DNA from: Ilumatobacter coccineus YM16-304
GTDB lineage: Bacteria; Actinomycetota; Acidimicrobiia; Acidimicrobiales; Ilumatobacteraceae
Length of the DNA stretch: 64,000 nt
Direction: 5' to 3'
Assembly (NCBI RefSeq): GCF_000348785.1
Contig: NC_020520.1
Coordinates: 2,790,001 to 2,854,000 of the forward strand
A model generated the notes under the pieces. That model was not told the origin of the DNA, made no database searches, and worked only from the letters and a program-made list of their open reading frames with translations. Below, piece after piece: positions 25,877 to 35,996 of the stretch. Both the position numbers and the translations under genes were made by a program. How positions within the stretch are numbered: position 1 is the first letter of the stretch; the number at the start of each line of letters is the position of its first letter.

Positions 25877-26827
25877 TCACCATCGAGCCATCGGCAAGAT
25901 GCGCTGACGCGGTCCGAACTTGGGGGCGCCGTTGCCGTCGGCCATGACGATTCGAACGACTCGCCCCCGCTGTCCGGCATACGGCGCAAGGAGTTGGAGC
26001 ATACGTTCGTCGGTGGCGCGGGCCTCGTTGGCCAGCGCGAATCCGATGATGTTCTTGACGTGATAATCGCCGACCGGAACCGCGTCGGGATCGCCCATGA
26101 CCGGACCGAGCGTCATGCCCGTGGTCCAGACGCCGACACCAGGAATGAGGTGGAGCAACCGCTCGGCCTCGCGAGGGTCGAGTTCGGCCCACTCCCACAG
26201 CTTCGACGCGTGCCGGGCCACCTCGATGAGCGGCTGGGCGCGTTTGCGCTCGATGCCGAGCGGGTGGAACCACCAGCTCGGTTGGCGGCGCAGCACGTCG
26301 GGCGCGGGCGGGAGCAGGAGGCGAGCGAACGGCCCGGGAGCGGGCCCGCTCAGTTCGTGGCACAGCGCGGCCCACTGGCGTTTGGCTTCGAGGCCCGTGA
26401 TCCGCTGCTCGATGATCGTGGGCAACAGCTCGTGATAGAAGCCGCCGCTGGCACCGAGCCGCAGCGCGCGTTGCGATCGGGCGGCGCGAGCCACCGCCGG
26501 GTGCTCGTCGGATTCGAGATCGGGCGCACCCTCGTCGCCGTCGCCGATCATGAACGGCACGCGGGCCAGCAACCAGTCGGCGCCCGGACCCCACGTCTCG
26601 GCATCGAGCAGACCGTTGCCGTCCCACCGGATGTTGACCGTGGCGGGACCGTCGGGCGTGAACGTGGCTCGCGTGAATCGTCCGGCCCCGGCCGAGCCGT
26701 TGCCGATGCAATCGATCCAGGTGGTCGGGTCACTGGCGCCGCGACGGTACGGGGCGAGCGTGGCTCCGACGTCGACGGGGCGTGCATCGGTGGCCGCCGA
26801 AGTCGAACGTCGATCGAGAACCGCCAT
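25877..26827 (-). CDS. HhH-GPD DNA glycosylase (AlkA/3-methyladenine glycosylase-like)
   Basis: A 316-residue base-excision glycosylase. The helix-hairpin-helix reads LLHLIPGVGVWTTGMTLG, followed by VPVGDYHVKN with the catalytic aspartate of the HhH-GPD fold. The N-terminal half has an AlkA/OGG-like beta region. It removes damaged bases from DNA. The gene starts divergently from a DUF5522 gene across 61 bp, with facing -10 boxes. No SOS box is visible here, unlike at the HNH gene. Confidence 0.85.
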   Translation of the reverse strand: MAVLDRRSTSAATDARPVDVGATLAPYRRGASDPTTWIDCIGNGSAGAGRFTRATFTPDGPATVNIRWDGNGLLDAETWGPGADWLLARVPFMIGDGDEGAPDLESDEHPAVARAARSQRALRLGASGGFYHELLPTIIEQRITGLEAKRQWAALCHELSGPAPGPFARLLLPPAPDVLRRQPSWWFHPLGIERKRAQPLIEVARHASKLWEWAELDPREAERLLHLIPGVGVWTTGMTLGPVMGDPDAVPVGDYHVKNIIGFALANEARATDERMLQLLAPYAGQRGRVVRIVMADGNGAPKFGPRQRILPMARW

Positions 26828-26835
26828 CGACGAGG

Positions 26836-26841
26836 ACCATA
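26836..26841 (-). promoter_or_regulatory. -10 box (TATGGT) of the glycosylase
   Basis: TATGGT on the minus strand ends 8 nt before the ATG at 26827. It is one half of a divergent leaderless pair with 26876-26881. Confidence 0.5.
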
Positions 26842-26875
26842 CTCGTTGCCATGCGGCTCACAGCGTGTTGCCGCC

Positions 26876-26881
26876 TATCGT
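26876..26881 (+). promoter_or_regulatory. -10 box (TATCGT) of the DUF5522 gene
   Basis: TATCGT ends 7 nt before the GTG at 26889 with no ribosome binding site, giving a leaderless start and supporting GTG 26889. Confidence 0.55.
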
Positions 26882-26888
26882 CTGCGGC

Positions 26889-27122
26889 GTGACCGACCCG
26901 GCCCTGCGTGACGACTGGTGTGACACGCCGCATCCGGCGAGGCTGTCGCCCGATCATCCACGAGCCGCCGAGATCATGTCGCGCCACCGGGCCGCCGTCG
27001 ATGCTCGTCTCCCGACGTATCCCGATCCGGTCAGCGGGTTCAGCGTGTTCACCGCAGCCTTCCTCGCCAAGCGCGACTACTGCTGCGAATCGGGCTGCCG
27101 ACACTGCCCATACGAGATCTGA
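26889..27122 (+). CDS. DUF5522 small cysteine-rich protein
   Basis: A 77-residue protein whose C-terminus carries KRDYCCESGCRHCPYEI, the four-cysteine signature of DUF5522. The preceding segment has HPARLSPDHPRAAEIMSRHRAA. The cysteines suggest metal or redox function, but none is established. GTG 26889 is set by the -10 box 7 nt upstream. It is divergent from the DNA glycosylase and 64 bp ahead of ppk2. Confidence 0.8.
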   Translation: MTDPALRDDWCDTPHPARLSPDHPRAAEIMSRHRAAVDARLPTYPDPVSGFSVFTAAFLAKRDYCCESGCRHCPYEI

Positions 27123-27173
27123 CCAGTGCCGGCGGCCAGGTGATCGGTCGCCCACCGGCCTGCACCGAGTCGG

Positions 27174-27179
27174 TACGGT
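27174..27179 (+). promoter_or_regulatory. -10 box (TACGGT) of ppk2
   Basis: TACGGT ends 7 nt before the ATG at 27187, so ppk2 should also be leaderless. Confidence 0.55.
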
Positions 27180-27186
27180 CGTCGCC

Positions 27187-27999
27187 ATGAGCGACAAGAA
27201 GCTTCTCGAACAACTCCGGGTCGACGGTGACCCGAAGATCGCCGATCGTGATGCCGCCGAGACGTTCGGCTGGGAGAAGGAGGAGGCATACGAACTCTTC
27301 GCCGAGGAGATGGAGGCGCTCGTCGAACTCCAGAAGCAACTGTTCGCCGACAAGTCGGCGTCGCTGCTCATCGTGCTCCAGGCGATGGATGCTGCCGGCA
27401 AGGACAGCACGATCCGGGCGGTGCTCAGCGGCCTCAACCCGGCCGGTGTCGACATCAACCCGTTCGGCGTGCCGACCGAGGAAGAACTCGCACACGACTA
27501 CCTCTGGCGCATCCATCACCATGCTCCCGCCGACGGCTACATCGGCGTGTTCAACCGCTCGCACTACGAGGACGTGCTCGTCGTTCGGGTGAAGGGCTTC
27601 GCTCCCGAGAAGGTGTGGAAGAAGCGCTACGACCACATCCGCAACTTCGAGCAGATGCTCGCCGACGAGGGCACGCACATCGTCAAGATCTTCCTCAACG
27701 TCTCGAAGGAGAAGCAGAAGGAACGGTTCGAGGAGCGCCTCGAGCGTCCTGACAAACGGTGGAAGTTCCGCGCCGGCGACCTCGACGACCGAGCGCTGTG
27801 GGACGACTACATGGACGCCTACACCGACGCCATCGAGAAGACGTCGACCGACGACGCGCCGTGGTACGTCGTGCCGGCCGACAAGAAGTGGGCTCGCAAC
27901 GTGTGCATCGCTCGCATCCTGCGCCACCACCTCGAAGCGATCGACCCGAAGTACCCCGAACCCGAAGAGGGCCTCGACCACATCTCCGTCCCCGACTGA
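27187..27999 (+). CDS. ppk2: polyphosphate kinase 2 family protein
   Basis: A 270-residue PPK2-type P-loop kinase that moves phosphate between polyphosphate and nucleotides. Walker A is AMDAAGKDST (67-76), FNRSHYEDVLVVRV is the conserved Walker B region, and SKEKQKERFEERL with PDKRWKF is the lid segment. The length fits single-domain class I or III enzymes. It is monocistronic by promoter and is followed at once by a 41-bp palindrome that begins within the stop codon. Direction and nucleotide preference cannot be judged from sequence alone. Confidence 0.92.
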   Translation: MSDKKLLEQLRVDGDPKIADRDAAETFGWEKEEAYELFAEEMEALVELQKQLFADKSASLLIVLQAMDAAGKDSTIRAVLSGLNPAGVDINPFGVPTEEELAHDYLWRIHHHAPADGYIGVFNRSHYEDVLVVRVKGFAPEKVWKKRYDHIRNFEQMLADEGTHIVKIFLNVSKEKQKERFEERLERPDKRWKFRAGDLDDRALWDDYMDAYTDAIEKTSTDDAPWYVVPADKKWARNVCIARILRHHLEAIDPKYPEPEEGLDHISVPD

Positions 28000-28038
28000 A
28001 CCTGGTTATTTCCATCCGGGATGGAAATAACCAGGTTC
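27998..28038. repeat. 41-bp perfect odd palindrome at the ppk2 stop codon
   Basis: Two perfect 20-nt arms flank a single G at 28018. The left arm begins GAACCTGGTT, its first two bases being the last two of the ppk2 TGA, and the centre reads CCGGG. The arms are A/T-richer than the surroundings. It could work as a terminator hairpin, but there is no T tract. Architecture and centre match 18593-18629. Confidence 0.9.
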
Positions 28039-28100
28039 GCGACGAACGTTTCGGCGATGTGAAACACGCGATGGTCCGACACGGACGGCTTGACATTTCG

Positions 28101-28106
28101 TACAAT
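28101..28106 (+). promoter_or_regulatory. -10 box (TACAAT) of the molybdenum hydroxylase operon
   Basis: TACAAT is followed by exactly 6 nt and the ATG at 28113, so the operon mRNA is predicted to be leaderless. No -35 at the right distance is seen. Confidence 0.6.
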
Positions 28107-28112
28107 CACGGG

Positions 28113-28979
28113 ATGGCAGTGGCAGTTCCGTTCACGCTCGACGAGGTGGTGAACCTCCTCGCCGACGACCCCGATGCGACGTTGCTCGCCGGGGGCACCG
28201 ACGCGATGGTCGAGATCAACGACGGGCACCGTCGCCCCGACGGGTTGGTCATCGCCCTCAACCGCGTGACCGAACTGCGGTCGTGGCGTCACGACCCCGC
28301 AGCCGCCACGCTCACCATCGGTTCCGCGGTCACCTACACCGAGTTGATGGCCGAGCCGATCGCATCGCTCGTGCCCGCACTCGCCGAGGCGTCGCGCACG
28401 GTCGGCTCACCGCAGATCCGCAACGCCGGCACCCTCGGCGGCAACCTCGGCACCTGCTCGCCGGCGGGCGACGGCCTCCCCGTGCTCGCCGCGCTCGATG
28501 CAACGGTCCGCCTCGTGTCGGCCACCGGTGAGCGCACGATGCCGGTCACCGAGTTCATGGTCGGCGTGAAGCGCACGGCCATCGAACCCGGCGAGGTCAT
28601 CGCCGAGATCACGCTGCCCGTGCGGTCCGGCTGGCAGGGCTACGCCAAGGTCGGTGTCCGCAACGCCATGGTCATCGCGGTCGCCAGCACGTGCCTGGCC
28701 GTCGACCACGACAACCGATCGGTCGCCGTCGCACTCGGCTCCGTCGGGCCGACGATCCTGCGCTGCCCCGACGCCGAGGCGCACCTCGCCGACGCCATCG
28801 ACTGGGCCACCGATTCGGTGTCGACCGCTGCCGTCGATCGATTCGGCTCGCTCGTCAGCGAAGCGAGCACGCCGATCACCGATCACCGGTCGAGCGCCGA
28901 CTACCGACGCCACGCCGTCGGTGTTCTCGCCAAGCGCCTCGCTCGCCGGGCCGTCACCATCGAAGGAGCAGCAGCATGA
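28113..28979 (+). CDS. FAD subunit of a xanthine dehydrogenase-family molybdenum hydroxylase
   Basis: A 288-residue CoxM/XdhB-type flavoprotein subunit. LLAGGTDAMVEIN is the first FAD-binding loop and VGSPQIRNAGTLGGNLGTCSPAGD is the second, typical of the family (shown only in part elsewhere). It passes electrons from the iron-sulfur subunit to the acceptor. An upstream in-frame ATG at 28071 exists, but the -10 box 6 nt ahead of 28113 decides the start. Its stop overlaps the iron-sulfur subunit start (ATGA). The order FAD-FeS-Mo is that of coxMSL-type operons. Confidence 0.92.
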   Translation: MAVAVPFTLDEVVNLLADDPDATLLAGGTDAMVEINDGHRRPDGLVIALNRVTELRSWRHDPAAATLTIGSAVTYTELMAEPIASLVPALAEASRTVGSPQIRNAGTLGGNLGTCSPAGDGLPVLAALDATVRLVSATGERTMPVTEFMVGVKRTAIEPGEVIAEITLPVRSGWQGYAKVGVRNAMVIAVASTCLAVDHDNRSVAVALGSVGPTILRCPDAEAHLADAIDWATDSVSTAAVDRFGSLVSEASTPITDHRSSADYRRHAVGVLAKRLARRAVTIEGAAA

Positions 28980-29460
28980 GCAACGAGGTCTTCACGCTCA
29001 GAGTCAACGGCACCGACCGCGAGGTCAAGGACTCGTGGCTCGGCGAGAGTCTGCTCGACGTGCTCCGTGACCGGATCGGCCTGATGGGCGCAAAGGGCGC
29101 GTGCACGCAGGGCGAATGCGGGTCGTGCAGCGTCATGGTCGACGGCGAACTCGTCTGCTCGTGCCTGGTCATGGCGGCCACGGCGACCGGGCAGGAGATC
29201 GTCACCATCGAAGGCGTCGCTCCGGTCGGCAGCCCGAGCGACGTCCAGCAGGCATTCGTCGACGCCGGCGCCGTGCAGTGCGGATTCTGCACGCCGGGCC
29301 TCGTCATGGCGGTCCACGACCTCCTGGAACGCACGGAGACCCCGACCGACACCGAGATCCGTGAGGAGCTCTCCGGCAACATCTGCCGCTGCACCGGATA
29401 CGGACGCATCATCGACGCCGTGCAACAGGTGGCCGTGACCCGTTCGAACGGAGCCACGTC

Positions 29461-29464
<4 letters not shown>
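28976..29464 (+). CDS. 2Fe-2S subunit of the molybdenum hydroxylase
   Basis: A 162-residue iron-sulfur subunit with two [2Fe-2S] sites: CTQGECGSCSVMVDGELVC in the plant-ferredoxin fold and CGFCTPGLVM with GNICRCTGY in the helical domain. ATG 28976 has a GAAGGAG ribosome binding site upstream and overlaps the FAD-subunit stop. Its own stop overlaps the Mo-subunit start (ATGA). It relays electrons from molybdopterin to FAD. Confidence 0.95.
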
Positions 29465-31788
<2,324 letters not shown>

Positions 31789-31897
31789 CGTCGTTCGCGC
31801 GTCCGTCCACGAGCGTCGTCGGTCCCGAGTGCAGCCTCGCGGCAGCGTCAAGCGCGGAAGTGATCGCGGCGAGCAACCTCGGCGCTCAGAAAACAGA

Positions 31898-31903
31898 TAG
31901 GTT
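31898..31903 (+). promoter_or_regulatory. -10 box (TAGGTT) of the phosphoribosyltransferase gene
   Basis: TAGGTT ends 8 nt before the ATG at 31912 and no ribosome binding site is present, indicating a separate leaderless transcript after the molybdenum operon. Confidence 0.5.
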
Positions 31904-31911
31904 TCGACCCC

Positions 31912-32409
31912 ATGTCTGAAGAGCGCGAAATCATGACCTGGGACATGTTCGGCCAGGCCACACGGGATCTTTCGCAGATGGTCGCCGATGACGGGTACGA
32001 ACCCGACATGATCCTCTCGATCGCCCGAGGCGGGCTGCTCCCGGGTGGAGCGATGGGCTACGCGCTCTCGATCAAGAACGTCTACACGATGAACGTCGAG
32101 TTCTACACCGGGATCGACGAGCGCCTCGACGTGCCGCGCATCCTCCCGCCGGCTCCCGACTTCGTCGATCTGTCCGACGGCAAGATCCTCATCGTCGACG
32201 ACGTCGCCGACACCGGCAACACGCTCAAGTCGGTCGAAGAGTTCTGTGACGGCAAGGTCGGCGAAGTCCGCACCGCCGTGCTCTACGAGAAGTCCCACTC
32301 GATCGTGAAGTGCGACTACATCTGGAAGCGCACCGACCAGTGGATCAACTTCCCCTGGAGCGACAAGCCGCCGGTGGCGGCGCCGCACGGCTTCGTTCCC
32401 GAAGCCTGA
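31912..32409 (+). CDS. phosphoribosyltransferase (purine salvage type)
   Basis: A 165-residue type I phosphoribosyltransferase. ILIVDDVADTGNTL is the PRPP-binding loop, ILSIARGGLLPGG the early pyrophosphate loop, and WINFPWSD the C-terminal hood typical of Gpt/xanthine-guanine-type enzymes. It would attach ribose-5-phosphate to a purine base. Its place behind a xanthine dehydrogenase-like operon supports a role in purine recycling. The exact base is not determinable. Confidence 0.85.
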   Translation: MSEEREIMTWDMFGQATRDLSQMVADDGYEPDMILSIARGGLLPGGAMGYALSIKNVYTMNVEFYTGIDERLDVPRILPPAPDFVDLSDGKILIVDDVADTGNTLKSVEEFCDGKVGEVRTAVLYEKSHSIVKCDYIWKRTDQWINFPWSDKPPVAAPHGFVPEA

Positions 32410-32424
32410 GCACCCGCTCAGCCG

Positions 32425-33498
32425 CTACGGGCGGCCGAACGCTGCCTGCTGCGCACTGAGCAGACGCTCGCGCAGCTTTGCCGGTGGGACGATGCCCTGC
32501 AGCTTCCCGTCGCTCCACACCGTGACCACGGGGCGCAGCGGGTTGAGCCGGGGGAGCACCGACGACAGGTCGTCGTCGGGACCGGCCTGCGCGGTCTGCT
32601 CGAACGGCACCATCAGGGTGTCGAGCATCACCATGGCCCGCTGATCGCCCGGAACCGCCCACAGCGCGTCTTCGAGGACGATGCCGTCGAGCACACCGTC
32701 ACCGTTCGAGTCGAGCGCCACCGCTCCGGCACCGCCGAGACGTGACCGGTTCCAGATCATCGAGTCGGCGTCCATGTCGACGCCGGCGTGAGCGAGCCCG
32801 AACCACGTGAGGTCGCGCACCTTGATGCCATCGAGTTGCTCGCCGATGTACGACGCCGCGATCTCGGCACGGGCGTTCATGGCGATGAACACACCGGTCA
32901 GGGTGATGAAGATGCCGGGGTACCCGTTGAGCATGAGCGCCAAGCCGATGATGGCCATGCTCCAGCCGAGGACCCGCCCGGCGTTGCCAGCGTCTCGGGC
33001 AGCTCGGTACTTGTTGCCGGTCCGGGCCCAGCGCACCGCACGCAGCACGCGGCCACCGTCGAGGGGTGCGCCGGGCAGCATGTTGAACACGGCGAGCGCC
33101 ACGTTGATGAAACCGATCCAGCCGAGCACCGGTGAGTCGACCGCCAGCGCGATGCCGAACGTGACCACACCGATGGCGAGGCTGGTGAGCGGCCCTGCGG
33201 CAGCGATCAGGCCGTCGGCACGCGGCGTCGGCGACTCCCGGTCGAGCCGGGCGACACCGCCCAGCGCCCAGAGGTCGATCGACTGGGTCTCGACGCCGTA
33301 GCGACGGGCGACGAAGGCGTGACCGAGTTCGTGCGCCAGGATCGAGAGGAAGAACGCGACGACCGCGATCGCTCCCGACACGAGTCCGAATCCGGCGGCG
33401 AGGTTGACGCCGAACAGGATCGCGACCAGGCCCATGCTCCAGTGAGCACGAACCGGGATTCCTGAGATGCGAGCGAGTTTGAACGAGCCAGTTGTCAT
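32425..33498 (-). CDS. M50 site-2 protease (Rip-like) with C-terminal CBS region
   Basis: A 357-residue intramembrane zinc metalloprotease. HELGH at 56-60 gives the zinc ligands and the glutamate, and NMLPGAPLDGG at 139-149 supplies the third ligand. About five helices are followed, from residue 225, by a CBS-like regulatory part, as in Rip3-type enzymes. Within it residues 263-271 read DSNGDGVLD, a calcium-loop-like motif. The start ATG has AAAGGG about 10 nt upstream. The gene converges on the phosphoribosyltransferase gene 15 bp away. Substrates, usually membrane-anchored regulators, are unknown. Confidence 0.85.
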   Translation of the reverse strand: MTTGSFKLARISGIPVRAHWSMGLVAILFGVNLAAGFGLVSGAIAVVAFFLSILAHELGHAFVARRYGVETQSIDLWALGGVARLDRESPTPRADGLIAAAGPLTSLAIGVVTFGIALAVDSPVLGWIGFINVALAVFNMLPGAPLDGGRVLRAVRWARTGNKYRAARDAGNAGRVLGWSMAIIGLALMLNGYPGIFITLTGVFIAMNARAEIAASYIGEQLDGIKVRDLTWFGLAHAGVDMDADSMIWNRSRLGGAGAVALDSNGDGVLDGIVLEDALWAVPGDQRAMVMLDTLMVPFEQTAQAGPDDDLSSVLPRLNPLRPVVTVWSDGKLQGIVPPAKLRERLLSAQQAAFGRP

Positions 33499-33500
33499 GA

Positions 33501-33532
33501 GGTTGCAGCCCTTTCCGTTACTGAATGCAACC
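33501..33532 (-). promoter_or_regulatory. inverted repeat over the promoter/leader of the site-2 protease
   Basis: GGTTGCA (33501-33507) and TGCAACC (33526-33532) flank 18 nt immediately before the ATG. The outer arm overlaps a possible -10, TACGGT (33535-33530 on the minus strand), and the loop holds the AAAGGG ribosome binding site. It could be an operator for a dimeric regulator; it forms an RNA hairpin only if transcription starts further upstream. Confidence 0.4.
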
Positions 33533-33593
33533 GTACGCGGCACTGTCCGATTCCCACGGTCACACGCCGGTGTCGTCCGGGCGAGCGGGCCGC

Positions 33594-35138
33594 TCAGGAG
33601 CGCTGTCCGAGGATGACCGACGCACAGTTGCGTCCACTGGCACCCCACACCCCGGCCCCGGGGAACGTGGCCGCACCCGTGAGGTAGAGCCCGTCGACGG
33701 CCGTCTGATACTTCGTCAGCTCCGGGTTGGGGTTGCGGAACGCCGCCAGCGGGCCGCCGGCGAAACTCGTCGCATGCCCTGCAGGCAGGTGGAACTCGCG
33801 CTCGTAGCGATCGGGGGTCATCGCTCGCCAGTCGATGATCGACTCGAGCAGACCCGGTTCGCACAGATCGGCGAACGCCTCCAGCCAGCGGCGCGGCTCG
33901 GGGGAGTCGGGCCAGCCGCCCTGCAGCCCGTACGGCGTGTAGAGCGCCTCGATGCTGAGCACGTGCTGACCGGCTGGCGCCATCGTCGGGTCGATCAGCG
34001 TCGGCACGTTGACCATGAAGGCGGGGGTGTCGAGCACCTTGCCCTGCTGCATCAGTTCGTAGCCGCGATGGATCGTGGCGAGGTCGGGCGCGATGACGGT
34101 CGTCGGACCGAGTGTGCGATCGGAGTTCTTCAGCCGTGGGGGAGCCGACAGCACGACGTCGAGCTTCGACTCGTAGCCGTCGTCGTGTTCGATCCCGCGC
34201 CAGCGGGCGATCATCTTCGCCGCCGACGCCGGCGGGTTGCGCAGCCAACGGAGGAACGTGTCGTGTGGGTTGCACGCCGACACGACCGTCGAGGCCGACA
34301 CCACCGCTCCGGTGTCGAGCACCACGCCGCTGACGCGATCGGCGGTGCAGCAGATCTCTTGCACGCGGGTGTCGGCGAGCAGCGTTCCGCCCGCGGCCTC
34401 GAAGGCAGCGAGCAGCGCGTCGGGGACCGATCCGCTCCCGCCGACGGGCCGGCCGACCTTGGCGACGTGTCGCATCGCCGGAGTGATCGCGCCGAGTCCG
34501 GTCCCGCTGAACTCGGGGGAGATGCCCCACACCATCGGTCCGGTCGCAGCGGCCGGCCCGGTGATCGCATCGGTGGTGAAGAACGAGCGCAACACGTCGG
34601 CCGTGCTCCGACGGCTCCACCGCAGCAGCGTCGCAGATCCGGCGAGGCGCCGACGGAGTGCGAGCCGTGTGAGGCCGCGGAACGTCGGCGGCTCGGCGGC
34701 CGCTTCGAAGATCATGCGGATCGCAGGCATCGCTGCCGCCGCGTAGCGCCGGTAGTTGTCGACTTCGCCGGGATAGGTGCGAGCGATGTCGGCGAGCGTC
34801 TCGTCGAGGTCGTGATGGCTGGTCCAGCCGTCGCCGTTGGCGGCGCCCTCCCACGACATGTTGTGCTGTGCCGGTTCGAGGTCGTGGTAGGCGAGGCCGT
34901 GCGCCGCGAGGTCGAGTTCGCTCATCACCGGCGTCGTGCGGAACGTGAGGTGATCGCAGTTGCAGATGTTGACGGTCGCTCCGCCGAACGGCTCGCTCGC
35001 AGCCGTGCCGCCGACCGTCGACCTGGCCTCGACGAGCAGCGTCGACATACCGGCCCGGGCGAGGTAGGCGGCGGTGACGAGCCCGTTGTGACCGGCGCCG
35101 ATCACGATGGCGTCGTAGTCGGTCGCGTGGCTGCTCAT
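33594..35138 (-). CDS. phytoene desaturase/PYROXD2-like FAD-dependent oxidoreductase
   Basis: A 514-residue flavoprotein of the CrtI/PYROXD2 kind. IVIGAGHNGLVTAAYLARAG with LLVEARSTVGG is the FAD motif, and YLTGAATFPGAGVWGASGRN near the end is the C-terminal FAD-binding signature. Members act on carotenoids or are uncharacterised amine/retinoid-type oxidoreductases; no other carotenoid gene is in the window. It is divergent from a creatininase-family gene. ATG 35138 is chosen; upstream open frame lacks similarity. Confidence 0.82.
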   Translation of the reverse strand: MSSHATDYDAIVIGAGHNGLVTAAYLARAGMSTLLVEARSTVGGTAASEPFGGATVNICNCDHLTFRTTPVMSELDLAAHGLAYHDLEPAQHNMSWEGAANGDGWTSHHDLDETLADIARTYPGEVDNYRRYAAAAMPAIRMIFEAAAEPPTFRGLTRLALRRRLAGSATLLRWSRRSTADVLRSFFTTDAITGPAAATGPMVWGISPEFSGTGLGAITPAMRHVAKVGRPVGGSGSVPDALLAAFEAAGGTLLADTRVQEICCTADRVSGVVLDTGAVVSASTVVSACNPHDTFLRWLRNPPASAAKMIARWRGIEHDDGYESKLDVVLSAPPRLKNSDRTLGPTTVIAPDLATIHRGYELMQQGKVLDTPAFMVNVPTLIDPTMAPAGQHVLSIEALYTPYGLQGGWPDSPEPRRWLEAFADLCEPGLLESIIDWRAMTPDRYEREFHLPAGHATSFAGGPLAAFRNPNPELTKYQTAVDGLYLTGAATFPGAGVWGASGRNCASVILGQRS

Positions 35139-35174
35139 CGCCTGCCATTCTCGCGGATGAGCTGGTCGAACGCG

Positions 35175-35180
35175 TAACGT
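35175..35180 (+). promoter_or_regulatory. -10 box (TAACGT) of the creatininase-family gene
   Basis: TAACGT is followed by exactly 6 nt and the GTG at 35187, so the start is predicted to be leaderless. Confidence 0.5.
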
Positions 35181-35186
35181 ACAGGT

Positions 35187-35990
35187 GTGCCAGATGCCCC
35201 TGATCGAGCCCCCGCTTCCCGCCGACTCGACGAGTTGCGCGCTCCCGACATCGACCGGCTGATCACCCGTGACTCGGTGTTCGTCCAGCCGCTCGGGGCG
35301 ATCGAGCAGCACGGGCCGCACCTCCCGTTCAACACCGACCTGCTCGTTGCCGACCGAGTCGCCGATGCCGCCGTGCGTCGTGTGGGCGCCGAACTCGACG
35401 TGTGGCTGCTCCCGCCGCTCGCCTACACGAAGTCGAACGAGCACGCCTGGTCGTCGGGCACGATCTGGCTCTCGGCCACAACGCTGCTCGCCGTGCTCGA
35501 CGACATCGGCCGCTGCGTGGCCATGACCGATGCCCGCAAGCTGGTGTTCATGAACGGGCACGGCGGCAACTCCGCACTCGTCGGCGTGGCGAACCGCGAG
35601 ATCCGCCTCGCGCACGGGCTCATGACGTTCCTGGCGCACCCCGGGGTCCCGCCCGATCAGGGCGGGGAGTCGGGCGAGTCCGAACTCGGCATGGGGATCC
35701 ACGGCGGCATCGACGAGACCTCGCTGATGTTGCACCTCGCCCCGGAGTTGGTCGACATGAGCACGGTGACGCGCAACGTCCCCGAGTCGCTGGCCCGCAA
35801 CGAACACGTCCGCTTCGGCGGCAAGGTCGGGTTCGGCTGGTTGTCGAACGACTTCGGCCCCGACGGGCACATCGGTGACCCGACCGGTGCGACCGCCGAA
35901 CGAGGCCGGGAGATCTTCGACGCTGCGGTCGACGCGTTCTGCGCCGCGCTCGGCGAGATCTCGCGCTTCGACCTGCCGATCACCTCGTAA
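35187..35990 (+). CDS. creatininase-family amidohydrolase
   Basis: A 267-residue creatininase-fold metalloenzyme. Metal ligands are visible in GAIEQHGPHLPFNTD (Glu, His, Asp), in MNGHGGNS and in HGGIDETSLML. Family members hydrolyse cyclic amides (creatinine) or related C-N bonds in cofactor pathways such as FAPy deformylation or mycofactocin maturation. Its neighbours are binding proteins of a transporter for a small N-compound and a cytosine-deaminase-like enzyme, so heterocycle degradation fits. No mycofactocin gene is seen. GTG 35187 is supported by the -10 box. Confidence 0.85.
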   Translation: MPDAPDRAPASRRLDELRAPDIDRLITRDSVFVQPLGAIEQHGPHLPFNTDLLVADRVADAAVRRVGAELDVWLLPPLAYTKSNEHAWSSGTIWLSATTLLAVLDDIGRCVAMTDARKLVFMNGHGGNSALVGVANREIRLAHGLMTFLAHPGVPPDQGGESGESELGMGIHGGIDETSLMLHLAPELVDMSTVTRNVPESLARNEHVRFGGKVGFGWLSNDFGPDGHIGDPTGATAERGREIFDAAVDAFCAALGEISRFDLPITS

Positions 35991-35996
35991 CCGACG

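Noticed and set aside
28090-28106. TTGACA followed by TACAAT ahead of the molybdenum operon as a full sigma70 promoter
   Set aside because: The spacer is only 5 bp, so TTGACA cannot be the -35 for that -10. The -10 alone is kept.
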